DNA of 13,858 nucleotides from JBHEPS01 sp046261635. GTDB taxonomy: Bacteria; Acidobacteriota; Thermoanaerobaculia; Gp7-AA8. The stretch lies in assembly GCA_046261635.1 (NCBI GenBank), contig JBHEOL010000308.1, positions 1 through 13,858 on the forward strand, read 5' to 3'. This document shows positions 1-8,822 of this stretch, piece after piece. Each line of letters opens with the position of its first letter. The stretch's first letter is position 1. The notes below the pieces were generated by a model. The model saw only the letters and a program-made list of their open reading frames with translations, searched no databases and was not told where the DNA came from. A program made the position numbers and the translations under genes.

Positions 1-103
1 GTTGCGGGCGGGACAACGCCATCTCGACGCCGCCACCTCCTCAACGATGAACCACATCGCCTCGTCGGCGGCGGCGCCGATCTGACGTCGTCCCGCCCGC
101 AAC
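1..103. repeat. Inverted repeat, 17-base arms, 69-base spacer
   Basis: The left arm at 1-17 (gttgcgggcgggacaac) is the reverse complement of 87-103 (gtcgtcccgcccgcaac) except for one base. The 69-base spacer is also GC-rich. The arms could form a long stem in RNA, for example a terminator or processing site of a gene to the left, or could be the ends of a small repeat unit. The left arm starts at the window edge, so the repeat may extend further. Function is unknown. Confidence 0.5.
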
Positions 104-183
104 GCGGCCCCTCTGGTTTCTTTCACAGCCTCTGAGGAGCCGCGAACGGGCCGAGCTTGCTCATTCGTGATGAGGCGGCGACG

Positions 184-308
184 AAAGATCTCAAAATGCG
201 AGGATCGTGTTGGCCAGTGCGGGGAGGCAGGATCCTGCCATTCTGAGATCCTTCGGTCGCGCTCGTGGTTCTCGTGGCTGACACACTCAGCGCGACGCGA
301 CCTCAGGA
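184..308. repeat. Degenerate dispersed-type intergenic repeat
   Basis: The segment contains cattctgagatccttcggtc (239-258) and ends with ctcaggatgac. Both strings are typical of short dispersed repeats seen between genes in several high-GC environmental bacteria, including Acidobacteriota. The first arm is mirrored at 184-198 (13 of 15 bases matching 239-253 inverted), and the perfect palindrome ggcaggatcctgcc lies between at 226-239. The family assignment comes from memory of similar sequences; only one copy is present here, so repetition in the genome cannot be shown. Confidence 0.35.
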
Positions 309-309
309 T

Positions 310-343
310 GACCGGGGTCGCGCCGAGGCGCTCCCCGCCGGTC
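310..343 (-). terminator. Candidate hairpin at end of the minus-strand operon
   Basis: The arms gaccgg (310-315) and ccggtc (338-343) are complementary, and two further G:C pairs form past a one-base bulge. The right arm overlaps the TGA stop of the CPBP protease gene, so the hairpin would form at the end of the fadI-usp-protease transcript. No T-run follows on the minus strand, so a classical intrinsic terminator is not assured. Confidence 0.3.
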
Positions 344-1133
344 AGCTCTTTCCCGTGACCTGAAGGACGATCGGGACGATCACGAGAAGCTGGATCGCGT
401 CGAACACTCCGTGCGCGATGATGCATGGCCAGAGGTTGCGCGTCCGGTAGAACGTGTAGCCGATCACGAGAGAGACGATCGTCACGCCCACCAGAAGAAA
501 CGGCTGACCGTACCCCGCATGGGCGATGGCGAAAAGGATCGTCGAGAGGATCAGTCCGACCCGCTTCTGCAGCCAGCCGCGAAAGAAGAACTCCTCCACG
601 GTCATGGCCGAAAAGACGATCAGTGCCTTCTTCCAGATTGGAAGGGCGGCCATCCACGGGATCATCGGAGACGGCTCCGCATCCTCGGGCATCAGCCCCA
701 TTCCCATCAGGATCGACCCCACGATGAGGGCGATCGCGATCGTGAGAATCCACCCACCGATCCCCACCGCAACGCCGATTGCCGCGTTCTGCGCGAAACC
801 GCGCGTCGAGAGGTTCATGTACTCCGTGATCGAGGGGCGTCCCACCGAGGCCCACCAGCCGATGAGGAAGACCATCAGCAGGACGTGGAGCATGAAGAGC
901 GACCAGAAGGGAATGTTCGCCGTGTCGACCTGTGCGGAAGCCGTCGAAGACTGGATCACCAGGACGGTGACCCCGCTCACGAACCCCCAGAACCAGAGGT
1001 AGGCGAACCATTTCGCCGCGGCCGTCGGGAAGCGATCGGAGCTCAGGATCCCGAAGCGCTCGTTCGCGAAAATCAGCGACGCGGTGAGCAGGAAGGAGAC
1101 GAGAAGAGAGGGGACGAGATTATCCAATATCAA
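342..1133 (-). CDS. CPBP family intramembrane metalloprotease (CAAX protease-like)
   Basis: A 263-residue, very hydrophobic protein with about eight membrane segments. It carries the three motifs of the CPBP (Abi/CAAX prenyl protease) family: EExxxR at E180-E181-R185, FxxxH at F201-H205, and HxxxD at H241-D245. All expected glutamate and histidine ligands are present, so it should be an active glutamate-type intramembrane protease. Family members process prenylated or peptide substrates, or are bacteriocin-immunity proteins; the substrate here cannot be told. The start is a TTG (1133-1131) overlapping the TGA of the upstream universal stress protein gene as TTGA, which suggests translational coupling and supports this unusual start. 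No good ribosome binding site is visible. It is the last gene of the minus-strand operon. Confidence 0.85.
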   Translation of the reverse strand: MILDNLVPSLLVSFLLTASLIFANERFGILSSDRFPTAAAKWFAYLWFWGFVSGVTVLVIQSSTASAQVDTANIPFWSLFMLHVLLMVFLIGWWASVGRPSITEYMNLSTRGFAQNAAIGVAVGIGGWILTIAIALIVGSILMGMGLMPEDAEPSPMIPWMAALPIWKKALIVFSAMTVEEFFFRGWLQKRVGLILSTILFAIAHAGYGQPFLLVGVTIVSLVIGYTFYRTRNLWPCIIAHGVFDAIQLLVIVPIVLQVTGKS

Positions 1134-1567
1134 CGGACCACGAGCACGGGGCAGTGCGCCTTTCGGAGAACTTTCTCAGTGATGCTTCCGAGCAGAGCGT
1201 GCTCGAGGCCGGAGTGGCCATGGGTGGCCATGACGATGAGCTCGGCCTTTTCGTCGGCTGCCATCTGCACGATCTCGGCGGCGGGATAGCCGCGGCGGAC
1301 GACTACGTTGACCGACGCTTCAGGAGCGTGCTCGGCCGCGAGCGCACGGAGCTCGGTCTCGGCCTTTTCCTTCATCGCCTCGAAGTAATCCGTTGACGGA
1401 TACTCGATCGGAAAAAAGTCGAAGTAGGGAAGAACGTCGCTGATGACCGTGAGCAGAGTGAGCGAGCCGCCTTTCCCTGCGAGCCTCGCCGCATACGCGA
1501 CGGCGCTGGCCGAGAACGCCGAAAGGTCGACCGGCACGAGAATTCGGCTGAAGAGGTTGGGGCTCAC
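1130..1567 (-). CDS. Universal stress protein (UspA family)
   Basis: A single-domain UspA-family protein of 145 residues from the chosen GTG start. It opens with the typical strand ILVPVDLS, and the C-terminal nucleotide-binding signature is ATHG at 114-117, nine residues, then GS at 127-128, ending HCPVLVVR. The canonical motif is G-2x-G-9x-G(S/T); the first Gly is Ala here, a common variant, so ATP binding is likely. The open frame could begin at a TTG at 1603 (157 residues), but that site has no Shine-Dalgarno sequence. The GTG at 1567 has GGAG 11 bases upstream and places the first beta strand at the usual distance from the N-terminus. Universal stress proteins bind ATP and aid survival under stress; partners are unknown. 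The stop overlaps the protease start. Confidence 0.88.
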   Translation of the reverse strand: MSPNLFSRILVPVDLSAFSASAVAYAARLAGKGGSLTLLTVISDVLPYFDFFPIEYPSTDYFEAMKEKAETELRALAAEHAPEASVNVVVRRGYPAAEIVQMAADEKAELIVMATHGHSGLEHALLGSITEKVLRKAHCPVLVVR

Positions 1568-1578
1568 GCCCGCAGTTT

Positions 1579-1582
1579 CTCC
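1579..1582 (-). promoter_or_regulatory. Ribosome binding site favouring the GTG start of the universal stress protein
   Basis: GGAG on the minus strand (plus-strand ctcc) lies 11 bases before the GTG at 1567-1565. The alternative TTG at 1603 has nothing comparable. The spacing is a little long, so the preference is moderate. Confidence 0.4.
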
Positions 1583-1627
1583 GATAACCGCGACTGGAGG
1601 CAAGTGGGAGCGGGACGCGTGCCCGGA

Positions 1628-2785
1628 TCACCTCTCCCCGAGCTTGATCACCGAGCGGAGAAAGAACTGCTTGAGCCGGCTTCCGGCATCGAACGCGCCG
1701 CTCTTGCGGCGCCGCTTCCGCTCTTCCGGCGATAGTCCGGCGAGGTCGGCGGCTGCATCGAAAGAGCTCCCCAACTGCGGGGGCTCGAGTGCTTCCGTCG
1801 GGTAGTTCGTCTGCAGCGGGCCGTTCTCGAGGGGATCGCCGAACCGGTGGTGGGCTTCCTCGATCGTCAGCACGGGCTCGACGCACGCATCGACTCGGTC
1901 GAAAACGCCCTCCCAATCCGATCGGTCCCGGCTCGCGACCGCCTCGGCGATCGTGCGCGTGACGCTCTCACGCGATCGCGCGTCGAACTGCTTCGGAACC
2001 AGCTCGGGATGCCCGATGGCCGTGCAGAATGTCTCCCAGAAATGCGGCTCCAGCGGCGCGACCGCGAGAAATCCGCCGTCGCGTGTGCGATAGAGCGTGT
2101 AGTTGGGGAGCCCCCCCGTGAGCCAGAAGGTCTCGGGGGTGTGATGGGAGCCCCGATAGAGCGCCTCGGCGGTCGGCATGACGGCGCGCGACGCGGCCGC
2201 CATCGAGACGTCGAGAGAAGCTCCTTCTCCGGTCCGATCGCGGCCGTGCAGCGCGGCGAGGATGAGAATGGCGCCGTAGAGCGCGCCGCTCATGTCGCCG
2301 ATCTGTGTGGCCGGAAGAACCGGTGTTCCGTCGCGGTCGCGCTGCAGATCGAGAAGGCCCGAGAGAGCGACGAAGTTCAGATCGTGGGCACTCCTCTCGC
2401 GCCCGGCCCCGAATCCGCTGATCGAGCAGCAGATGAGCCGGGGGCTGATCGCGCGCAGGGTCGTGGCGTCGATGCCGAACCTGGAGGCGACGCCGGGGCG
2501 ATACGACTCGACCACGACGTCGACGTGCGGGACGAGGGTATGAAGGAACTCCCGTCCCTCGGCCTTCTTGAGGTCGACGACGAGGCTTTCCTTCCCGCCG
2601 TTGATCAACTTGAACAGAGCGCCGTGCTCGCGGTCGAAGGGAGGCAGCCAGCGGGTCGGGTCGCCGTCGGGCGGCTCCACCTTGAGCACGCGCGCCCCGA
2701 GGCGGCGGAGGATGTCGGTCGCATACGGGCCTGGAAGGTGGCGCGTGAAGTCGAGGACGACGACTCCCTGCAGGGGGAGGCTCAT
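1628..2785 (-). CDS. CaiB/BaiF CoA-transferase family III protein, probably alpha-methylacyl-CoA racemase-like
   Basis: A 385-residue protein of CoA-transferase family III. The N-terminus has the family signature LDFTRHLPGPYATDILRRLGARVLKVEPP, with GDPTRW following. Two features point to the alpha-methylacyl-CoA racemase branch rather than formyl-CoA or carnitine CoA-transferases: HDLNF at H134-F138, matching the catalytic histidine region (GHDLNY) of racemases, and IGDMSG with D164, matching the catalytic aspartate. Racemases of this type interconvert (R)- and (S)-2-methylacyl-CoAs so that branched chains can enter beta-oxidation. The start ATG (2785-2783) overlaps the thiolase TGA as ATGA; the open frame continues upstream only inside the thiolase gene. 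The C-terminus is basic. A true CoA-transferase role remains possible. Confidence 0.82.
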   Translation of the reverse strand: MSLPLQGVVVLDFTRHLPGPYATDILRRLGARVLKVEPPDGDPTRWLPPFDREHGALFKLINGGKESLVVDLKKAEGREFLHTLVPHVDVVVESYRPGVASRFGIDATTLRAISPRLICCSISGFGAGRERSAHDLNFVALSGLLDLQRDRDGTPVLPATQIGDMSGALYGAILILAALHGRDRTGEGASLDVSMAAASRAVMPTAEALYRGSHHTPETFWLTGGLPNYTLYRTRDGGFLAVAPLEPHFWETFCTAIGHPELVPKQFDARSRESVTRTIAEAVASRDRSDWEGVFDRVDACVEPVLTIEEAHHRFGDPLENGPLQTNYPTEALEPPQLGSSFDAAADLAGLSPEERKRRRKSGAFDAGSRLKQFFLRSVIKLGER

Positions 2786-4071
2786 TCGCGCTCGAGGACC
2801 ATCGCAAGACCGAGAGCTCCGGCGGCGCAGACGGTGACCAGCCCGTACTGCTCGCTGGTTCGCTGGAGCTCGTTGCAGACGGTCGTGACGATCCTCGCTC
2901 CGGTGGCGCCGAAGGGATGTCCGATGGCGATCGAGCCCCCGGTCCGGTTGATCTTGGCCGGATCGATCTCTCCGATCGCTTCCGAGCGGCCGAGCCGATC
3001 CTGGGCGAACTTCTTCGAGCCGATCCATTGAATGTTCGACAGAACCTGAGCCGCAAACGCCTCGTGCATCTCGATGACGCCGATGTCGGAGAGCCTGATC
3101 TTCGCGCGATCGAGAGCAATCGGGAGGGCGAACGATGGTCCCTGGAGGAGTTGATCGAATGGATCGAGCGCGGCGTAGGCATAACTGCGGATGAACCCGA
3201 TCGGCTTGATGCCGAGCGATTTCGCCCGCTCTTCCGACATCAGAATCACCGCCGCGGCGCCGTCGGTCAGGGGGGAGGCGTTGCCCGCCGTGATGGTTCC
3301 GTACTTCCGATCAAAGACCGGCTTCAGCTTCGAGAGTGCGTCGAGGGTCGTGTCCGAGCGGATGATGTTGTCGCGCTCGACGACGGTCTCGTAGCGCGGA
3401 GGCACCAGGACCGTCATCACCTCGTCGGAGAACCGCCCGGATTCGAATGCCGCGGCCGCCCGGTGGTGGCTCTGCATCGCGAACTCATCCTGCGCCTCAC
3501 GCGTGATGCCGTTCTCCTTCGCCATCTTCTCGGCGGACTGGCCCATCGTCAGACCGGTCGAGGACTCGGCGATCGCCGGGGCATCCGGCGCGAGGTCTTT
3601 CGCCCGGACCCCACTGAAAGCGCCGACCTTGCCGCCGAAAGACTTGGACTTGCTGGCCTTCATCAGGGCATCCGAGAATCCGCGCGAAAAGAGAATCGGA
3701 ACGTTGGAGAGCGATTCCGCACCACCGGCGAGTACGGTCTCCGCGTAGCCGCGGTAGATCTGGTCCGCGCCGTTGGTGATGGCTTGATTCGAAGTTGCGC
3801 ACGCGCGGCTGACGGTATAGGCGGAGACACTCGGGGGAATGCCGGTGCCGAGCACGATCTCGCGGGCCAGGTTCGGCGCTTTGACCGACGGGATGACGGT
3901 CCCGAAGATCACCTCGTCGATCGTGCTGGGGTCGACTCCCGAGCGCGTCACCAGCTCGCTGACGACGATCCGCCCGAGATCGAGCGTCTCCAGGTGACCG
4001 TACACCGTGCCCGATTTGGCGAATGGTGTACGCAGGCCCCGCACGACTGCGACACGTGGATGTTTTTCCAT
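2782..4071 (-). CDS. fadI: Acetyl-CoA C-acyltransferase (FadI-type beta-oxidation thiolase)
   Basis: A 429-residue thiolase, close to the usual length of FadI (about 436). It catalyses the last step of fatty-acid beta-oxidation: CoA-dependent cleavage of 3-ketoacyl-CoA to acetyl-CoA and a shortened acyl-CoA. The nucleophilic cysteine is C91 in SRACATSNQAI, the histidine is H385 in GGSIAIGHPFGATGAR, and the second cysteine is C415 in VCAAGALG. The motif EMHEAFAAQ (H336) has HEAF rather than NEAF, which is characteristic of FadI and the trifunctional-enzyme beta subunit. The ATG start has GAGGA 7 bases upstream (minus strand, 4083-4079). It is the first gene of a minus-strand operon. No FadJ/FadB partner is present in the window, so the alpha subunit must be elsewhere. 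Confidence 0.9.
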   Translation of the reverse strand: MEKHPRVAVVRGLRTPFAKSGTVYGHLETLDLGRIVVSELVTRSGVDPSTIDEVIFGTVIPSVKAPNLAREIVLGTGIPPSVSAYTVSRACATSNQAITNGADQIYRGYAETVLAGGAESLSNVPILFSRGFSDALMKASKSKSFGGKVGAFSGVRAKDLAPDAPAIAESSTGLTMGQSAEKMAKENGITREAQDEFAMQSHHRAAAAFESGRFSDEVMTVLVPPRYETVVERDNIIRSDTTLDALSKLKPVFDRKYGTITAGNASPLTDGAAAVILMSEERAKSLGIKPIGFIRSYAYAALDPFDQLLQGPSFALPIALDRAKIRLSDIGVIEMHEAFAAQVLSNIQWIGSKKFAQDRLGRSEAIGEIDPAKINRTGGSIAIGHPFGATGARIVTTVCNELQRTSEQYGLVTVCAAGALGLAMVLERE

Positions 4072-4387
4072 GGAGAAGTCCTCGTTTCCCGATCTCGCCG
4101 CGGTCCCGGCCGCTGGCGGATTCCGGATTGGATCAATTCCGGCAGACGCCTAGCATGGCACCCTTGTCCCGTCCTGTTCAAGGTGGGTCGTCGTCCATCC
4201 TGGCGTTCGGCCTGCCGCCAAGCGGCGAACTCCCGCTTTGGTTTAGGATAGGCGGCAGTTCAGGAGCGGCTCAGCAGTCTCGAAGAAGGGACGGCAGGGA
4301 GGGGAGATTCGCCCCACCAGGGGATCCTTTCCCGGATTACCATTTGCCTCCGGCGATCAAGGCCGGCGAGTCAATCGGAGCAGACAC
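4072..4387. promoter_or_regulatory. Divergent intergenic region between fadI and the DHH gene
   Basis: These 316 bases separate two operons pointing away from each other and should hold both promoters. I see no coding signal. On the minus strand a weak promoter candidate is TTGAAC near 4181, about 18 bases before CATGCT near 4152; this is far from consensus. On the plus strand TAGGAT at 4244-4249 could be a -10 box, without a convincing -35. An inverted repeat with arms 4212-4219 and 4251-4258 encloses this box. A good ribosome binding site, GGAG at 4377-4380, precedes the GTG start at 4388 by 7 bases. Confidence 0.5.
4212..4258. repeat. 8-base inverted repeat in the divergent promoter region
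   Basis: The arm ctgccgcc (4212-4219) is the exact reverse complement of ggcggcag (4251-4258), with 31 bases between. A smaller stem (gccgc/gcggc) is nested at its left end. It could be an operator or a 5' leader stem for the DHH-zwf transcript. In GC-rich DNA such 8-base pairs can also occur by chance. Confidence 0.3.
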
Positions 4388-5452
4388 GTGGATCGAGCCT
4401 CAATCGACAAATCACTGGAGCGGCTGCTGTCCCTGCCGCTGGATGCGGGCAAGCTGCTCGTGATGACGCACGACAACCCGGATCCCGACGCGCTCGCGAG
4501 CGCCGCCGCGATGAAGCTGCTGCTCGAGACACGGCGTGGGATCCGGGCGACTGTCGGGTACAGCGGGATCATCGGCCGCGCCGAGAACCGGGCCATGGTG
4601 CGCGTCCTCGACCTCCCGATCCATCACCTCACCCGGCTCAATCTCGATGAGTACCCGTACATCGCGCTCATGGACGCGCAACCGTATACCGGGAACACGG
4701 CCCTGCCCGAGAGCCGGCGCGTCGATATCGTGATCGACCATCACCCTCTGCGCGACGCAACCCGGCAGGTCCCGTTCTACGAGGTGAGCGACGATCTCGG
4801 CGCTTCGGCTACGCTGATGACGCACTACCTGATCCGTGCCGACATCGAGATTCCAACTGATCTCGCGACGGCGCTTCTCTATGGGATCCGCAGCGAGACG
4901 CAGGATCTCGGACGCGAGGTCCACCCGCTCGACCTCGAGGCCTACCACCATCTGGTGCCCCTCTCGGATGCCACCAAGCTCGCGGCAATCGCGAAGCCCT
5001 CGCTCAGCCGGCAGTACTACGCCCAACTCGGCGGGGCTCTCGACTCGATCCTGGTCGGCCGGACGGTCGCCGTCTGCCCGGTCGGCAATGTCAGCAACCC
5101 CGATTTCGTCCCCGAGATGGCGGATTTCGCGGTTCGTATGGAAGGGGTCCGGTGGAGCCTCGCCTTCGGCTACTTCGAGCTCCGCATGTACCTGTCGATG
5201 CGGACGAACGACCCGGAAGCGTCGGCGGGTGAGCTCATGCAGGAAGTCCTCGAAGGAATCGGCAAGGGAGGCGGACACGGCATGCGAGCCGGTGGGAACG
5301 TCGATCTCTCCGCTTCGCGCTCTCGCATCGAGACTGAGAGGATCGTCACCGAGAGATTCCTCGAGGCCGTTGGAGCGGAGGACGACCGCCTCGAGCCGCT
5401 CAGCAAGGAGAGCGCAGCGCCGGAGAAGGCGCATGCGGACGAGGCGCACTGA
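4388..5452 (+). CDS. DHH family phosphoesterase, NrnA-like (oligoribonuclease / PAP phosphatase type)
   Basis: A 354-residue protein with the two-domain DHH-DHHA1 layout. DHH-domain metal ligands are seen in HDNPDPD at 28-34, DAQP at 96-99 and DHHP at 117-120, and a later conserved acidic region is RSETQD at 168-173. The C-terminal substrate-binding signature GGGHGMRAGG is at 294-303. NrnA-type enzymes are Mn-dependent and degrade 2-5 nucleotide RNAs (including pGpG), and may dephosphorylate pAp; other DHH-DHHA1 members cleave cyclic dinucleotides, so the exact substrate is inferred. The start is GTG, with GGAG 7 bases upstream. A tail of about 40 polar residues follows the DHHA1 domain. zwf begins 54 bases later on the same strand, so it may be co-transcribed with the sugar-phosphate genes. 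Confidence 0.85.
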   Translation: MDRASIDKSLERLLSLPLDAGKLLVMTHDNPDPDALASAAAMKLLLETRRGIRATVGYSGIIGRAENRAMVRVLDLPIHHLTRLNLDEYPYIALMDAQPYTGNTALPESRRVDIVIDHHPLRDATRQVPFYEVSDDLGASATLMTHYLIRADIEIPTDLATALLYGIRSETQDLGREVHPLDLEAYHHLVPLSDATKLAAIAKPSLSRQYYAQLGGALDSILVGRTVAVCPVGNVSNPDFVPEMADFAVRMEGVRWSLAFGYFELRMYLSMRTNDPEASAGELMQEVLEGIGKGGGHGMRAGGNVDLSASRSRIETERIVTERFLEAVGAEDDRLEPLSKESAAPEKAHADEAH

Positions 5453-5506
5453 CCGAAGTACAGGTCGCGCTAATTCGGGTGAGAGCGCCCGGCGCCGGAT
5501 CACGAT

Positions 5507-7047
<1,541 letters not shown>

Positions 7048-7048
<1 letters not shown>

Positions 7049-8103
7049 TGGAGGAGATTCATCAGGCGCTCGCGGGCGCCGCCATGCCGGTGGACGTCGG
7101 AGGGATCGAGAGAGCTCTCGCGGAGCTCTGGCGCGTTGAAGGGAGCGGGACGGGGGAGGCCGTGACGCGGGCGGCACTCTGGAACGTGATCGCGATCGCG
7201 CGCAACGAGCGGGAAAGGACCGAGGCTGGCGCAATCCTCGCGGCCGTCAGCGAGGTCGTCCCGCAGAGGAGCCTTCTCATCGAGACGAATCTTGATGCGC
7301 AGGCCAGGCTCGATTCCTGGATCAGCGCGCACTGCCACCTCGTGGGTGACGGCTCCCAGATGTGCTCTGAAGAAGTCACCATCGTCGCCGGAGGGGAGCG
7401 CGAGCAACACGTTCCATCGCTGATTCGCGCCCTTCTGCTTCCCGACATGCCGGTGGCAGCATGGTGGCTTCGAGGGGTCCCCGCCGGGAGCCTCGCGGAA
7501 ATGACGACGGATCTCGCCGATCTCGTCATTCTCGATTCCGCGACGTTCGAGAATCCCGAAGACTTCGAGCTGGCGGCGCGGATCGCGAAGGAGTCCCGCC
7601 GCGGAGCGACCGATTTGCAATGGATGCGGATCGAGGAATGGCGACGGGTCACCGCGCTCGCCTTCGATCCTCCGCCGATGCGGGCTCTGGCCTCAGGAAT
7701 GAAATCGATCAGAATTCGATATGGAGCCTCGGGAACGGCCAACGCAGGCGATCGTTCCGCAGCGCTGCTCTTCGCCGGCTGGATGCTCGGCCAGCTTCGG
7801 AGCTCCGGAAAGAAGAGCCAGGCCGCGGTCGCGCTCGAGAGGCAGGAAATGAGCGAAGGCGGGGGACAGCTGGTGGAGATCGAAATCGACCTGGGCCGCG
7901 GCGCGGGCCTCCGGATCGTTCGCTGCGAGGGCGCAGTCCGGGCGTTTCCGCGCGGAGTCGAAGGTTCGGCGCCCGCCGTCGTGAGGCTGTATTCTTCGAA
8001 GCCCGACCATCTCGTCCGGCGGGCGCTCGCTCACGGCGAGAGAGACGCGGTCTGCGAGCGAGCCCTCGGCGAGGCGGCGGCGGTGTTGCGGAGGAGAGGA
8101 TGA
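7048..8103 (+). CDS. opcA: OpcA-like glucose-6-phosphate dehydrogenase assembly protein
   Basis: A 351-residue protein of the OpcA family. In cyanobacteria and actinobacteria OpcA is needed for assembly or redox-linked activation of G6PDH. Family features are the central block ISAHCHLVGDGSQMCSEEV with two cysteines, then the stretch LIRALLLPDMPVAAWWLRG, and LADLVILDSATF about 30 residues later. The arrangement zwf-opcA-pgl is the classical context for this gene and strongly supports the call. The start is the ATG overlapping the zwf stop by one base, with GGAGG 5 bases upstream. The stop overlaps pgl by four bases (ATGA). Whether the two cysteines sense thioredoxin, as proposed for cyanobacterial OpcA, is not shown by the sequence. 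Confidence 0.88.
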
Positions 8104-8822
8104 ACCTCAGGGTGTTCGAGAACGCGGAAGACATGGCCACGGCCGTCGCGGATGAGCTCATCCGCCAGATCGAGGCCCGGAAGCGGAGCGTGGTCGGTCT
8201 TTCCGGTGGTGCCACCCCGCGCAGGATGTACGAGCTTCTCGGATCCGGCTTCAGACGCGGTCGGATCCAGGAGGCTGAGCTCATCTGGGTCCTCGGCGAC
8301 GAGCGCCTCGTCCCTCCCTATCATCCGGAATCCAACAGCCGCCTCATCCAGGAGACCCTCTTTCAGCACGGCATCCCCGAAAGGCATCGGTTCATCCGTT
8401 TCCGCACCGATCTCGAGAATCCCCAGCGGATCGCCAATGAGTTCGAGGCCGATCTGAGGGAAGTGGTGGGCGAGCGTCCGATCGACCTGTTCATTCTCGG
8501 TGTCGGGGAGGACGGCCACACCGCGTCCCTTTTTCCCGGCACCAGCGCACTCGACGAGCGGGAGCGGTGGGCGGTGGCCGTCGACGTACCGCAGCTTCAT
8601 ACGAGCCGGCTGACCGTCACGCTTCCTGTCCTGCAGGGCGCCGCGCTGCGGTGGGTGCTCGCCTCGGGAGCCTCGAAGCGCGCAGTGATCGAGGAAGTTC
8701 AGGGTGGCGCCGATCTCCCCGTCGCACTCGCGACCCGCGGAGAAGGGGAGACTTGGTGGTTTGCCGACCGCGAGGCTTGGGATCCCGATCAGACTCTGCG
8801 CGAGGCGCGGGGGGGACGGTGA
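8100..8822 (+). CDS. pgl: 6-phosphogluconolactonase (DevB/Pgl type)
   Basis: A 240-residue 6-phosphogluconolactonase of the glucosamine-6-phosphate-deaminase-like fold. It hydrolyses 6-phosphogluconolactone, the product of Zwf, to 6-phosphogluconate. Motifs in order are SGGATP at 35-40 (phosphate binding), GDERLVP at 66-72, and GVGEDGHTASLFPG at 134-147 with the catalytic histidine H140. The length is normal. The ATG start overlaps the opcA stop (ATGA) and follows GGAGGA closely. An open frame in this phase extends far upstream, but only as an out-of-phase shadow of opcA. The stop overlaps the next gene as GTGA. Confidence 0.96.
   Translation: MNLRVFENAEDMATAVADELIRQIEARKRSVVGLSGGATPRRMYELLGSGFRRGRIQEAELIWVLGDERLVPPYHPESNSRLIQETLFQHGIPERHRFIRFRTDLENPQRIANEFEADLREVVGERPIDLFILGVGEDGHTASLFPGTSALDERERWAVAVDVPQLHTSRLTVTLPVLQGAALRWVLASGASKRAVIEEVQGGADLPVALATRGEGETWWFADREAWDPDQTLREARGGR

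Larger units (their letters stand above)
1..341. other. Gene-free region rich in inverted repeats
   Basis: No convincing coding region lies in this stretch. The only open frame (167-358, plus) begins inside a repeat and has no recognisable protein character. The interval holds an inverted repeat with arms 1-17 and 87-103 (16 of 17 matching), a 14-base perfect palindrome at 226-239, a looser inverted repeat with arms 184-198 and 239-253, and a hairpin at 310-343 beside the stop codon of the downstream minus-strand gene. It looks like intergenic spacer that has accumulated palindromic repeats. The gene to its left is outside the window. Confidence 0.6.

Noticed and set aside
167..358. 63-codon plus-strand frame in the left intergenic region
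   Set aside because: It lies within palindromic repeat sequence, overlaps the candidate hairpin and stop of the protease gene, and shows no protein-like pattern.
411..1289. 292-codon plus-strand frame opposite the protease and stress protein genes
   Set aside because: Arg/Asp/Glu-rich antisense shadow without any domain; the opposite strand encodes complete protease and UspA motifs.
2786..3028. N-terminal extension of the CaiB/BaiF gene
   Set aside because: The frame stays open into the thiolase gene, but the family N-terminus begins at MSLPLQG, and the ATGA overlap is a normal coupled start.
2917..4251. 444-codon plus-strand frame opposite the thiolase
   Set aside because: Antisense to a thiolase with all catalytic motifs; its own product is Arg/Asp/Gly-rich and unrecognisable.
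7461..8099. Upstream extension of pgl
   Set aside because: The extra sequence is an out-of-phase, Arg-rich reading of opcA; the ATG at 8100 has a good ribosome binding site and the right N-terminus.
8567..8818. Upstream extension of glk
   Set aside because: The extension is a shadow of the 3' part of pgl; the phosphate-1 motif starts right after the GTG at 8819.
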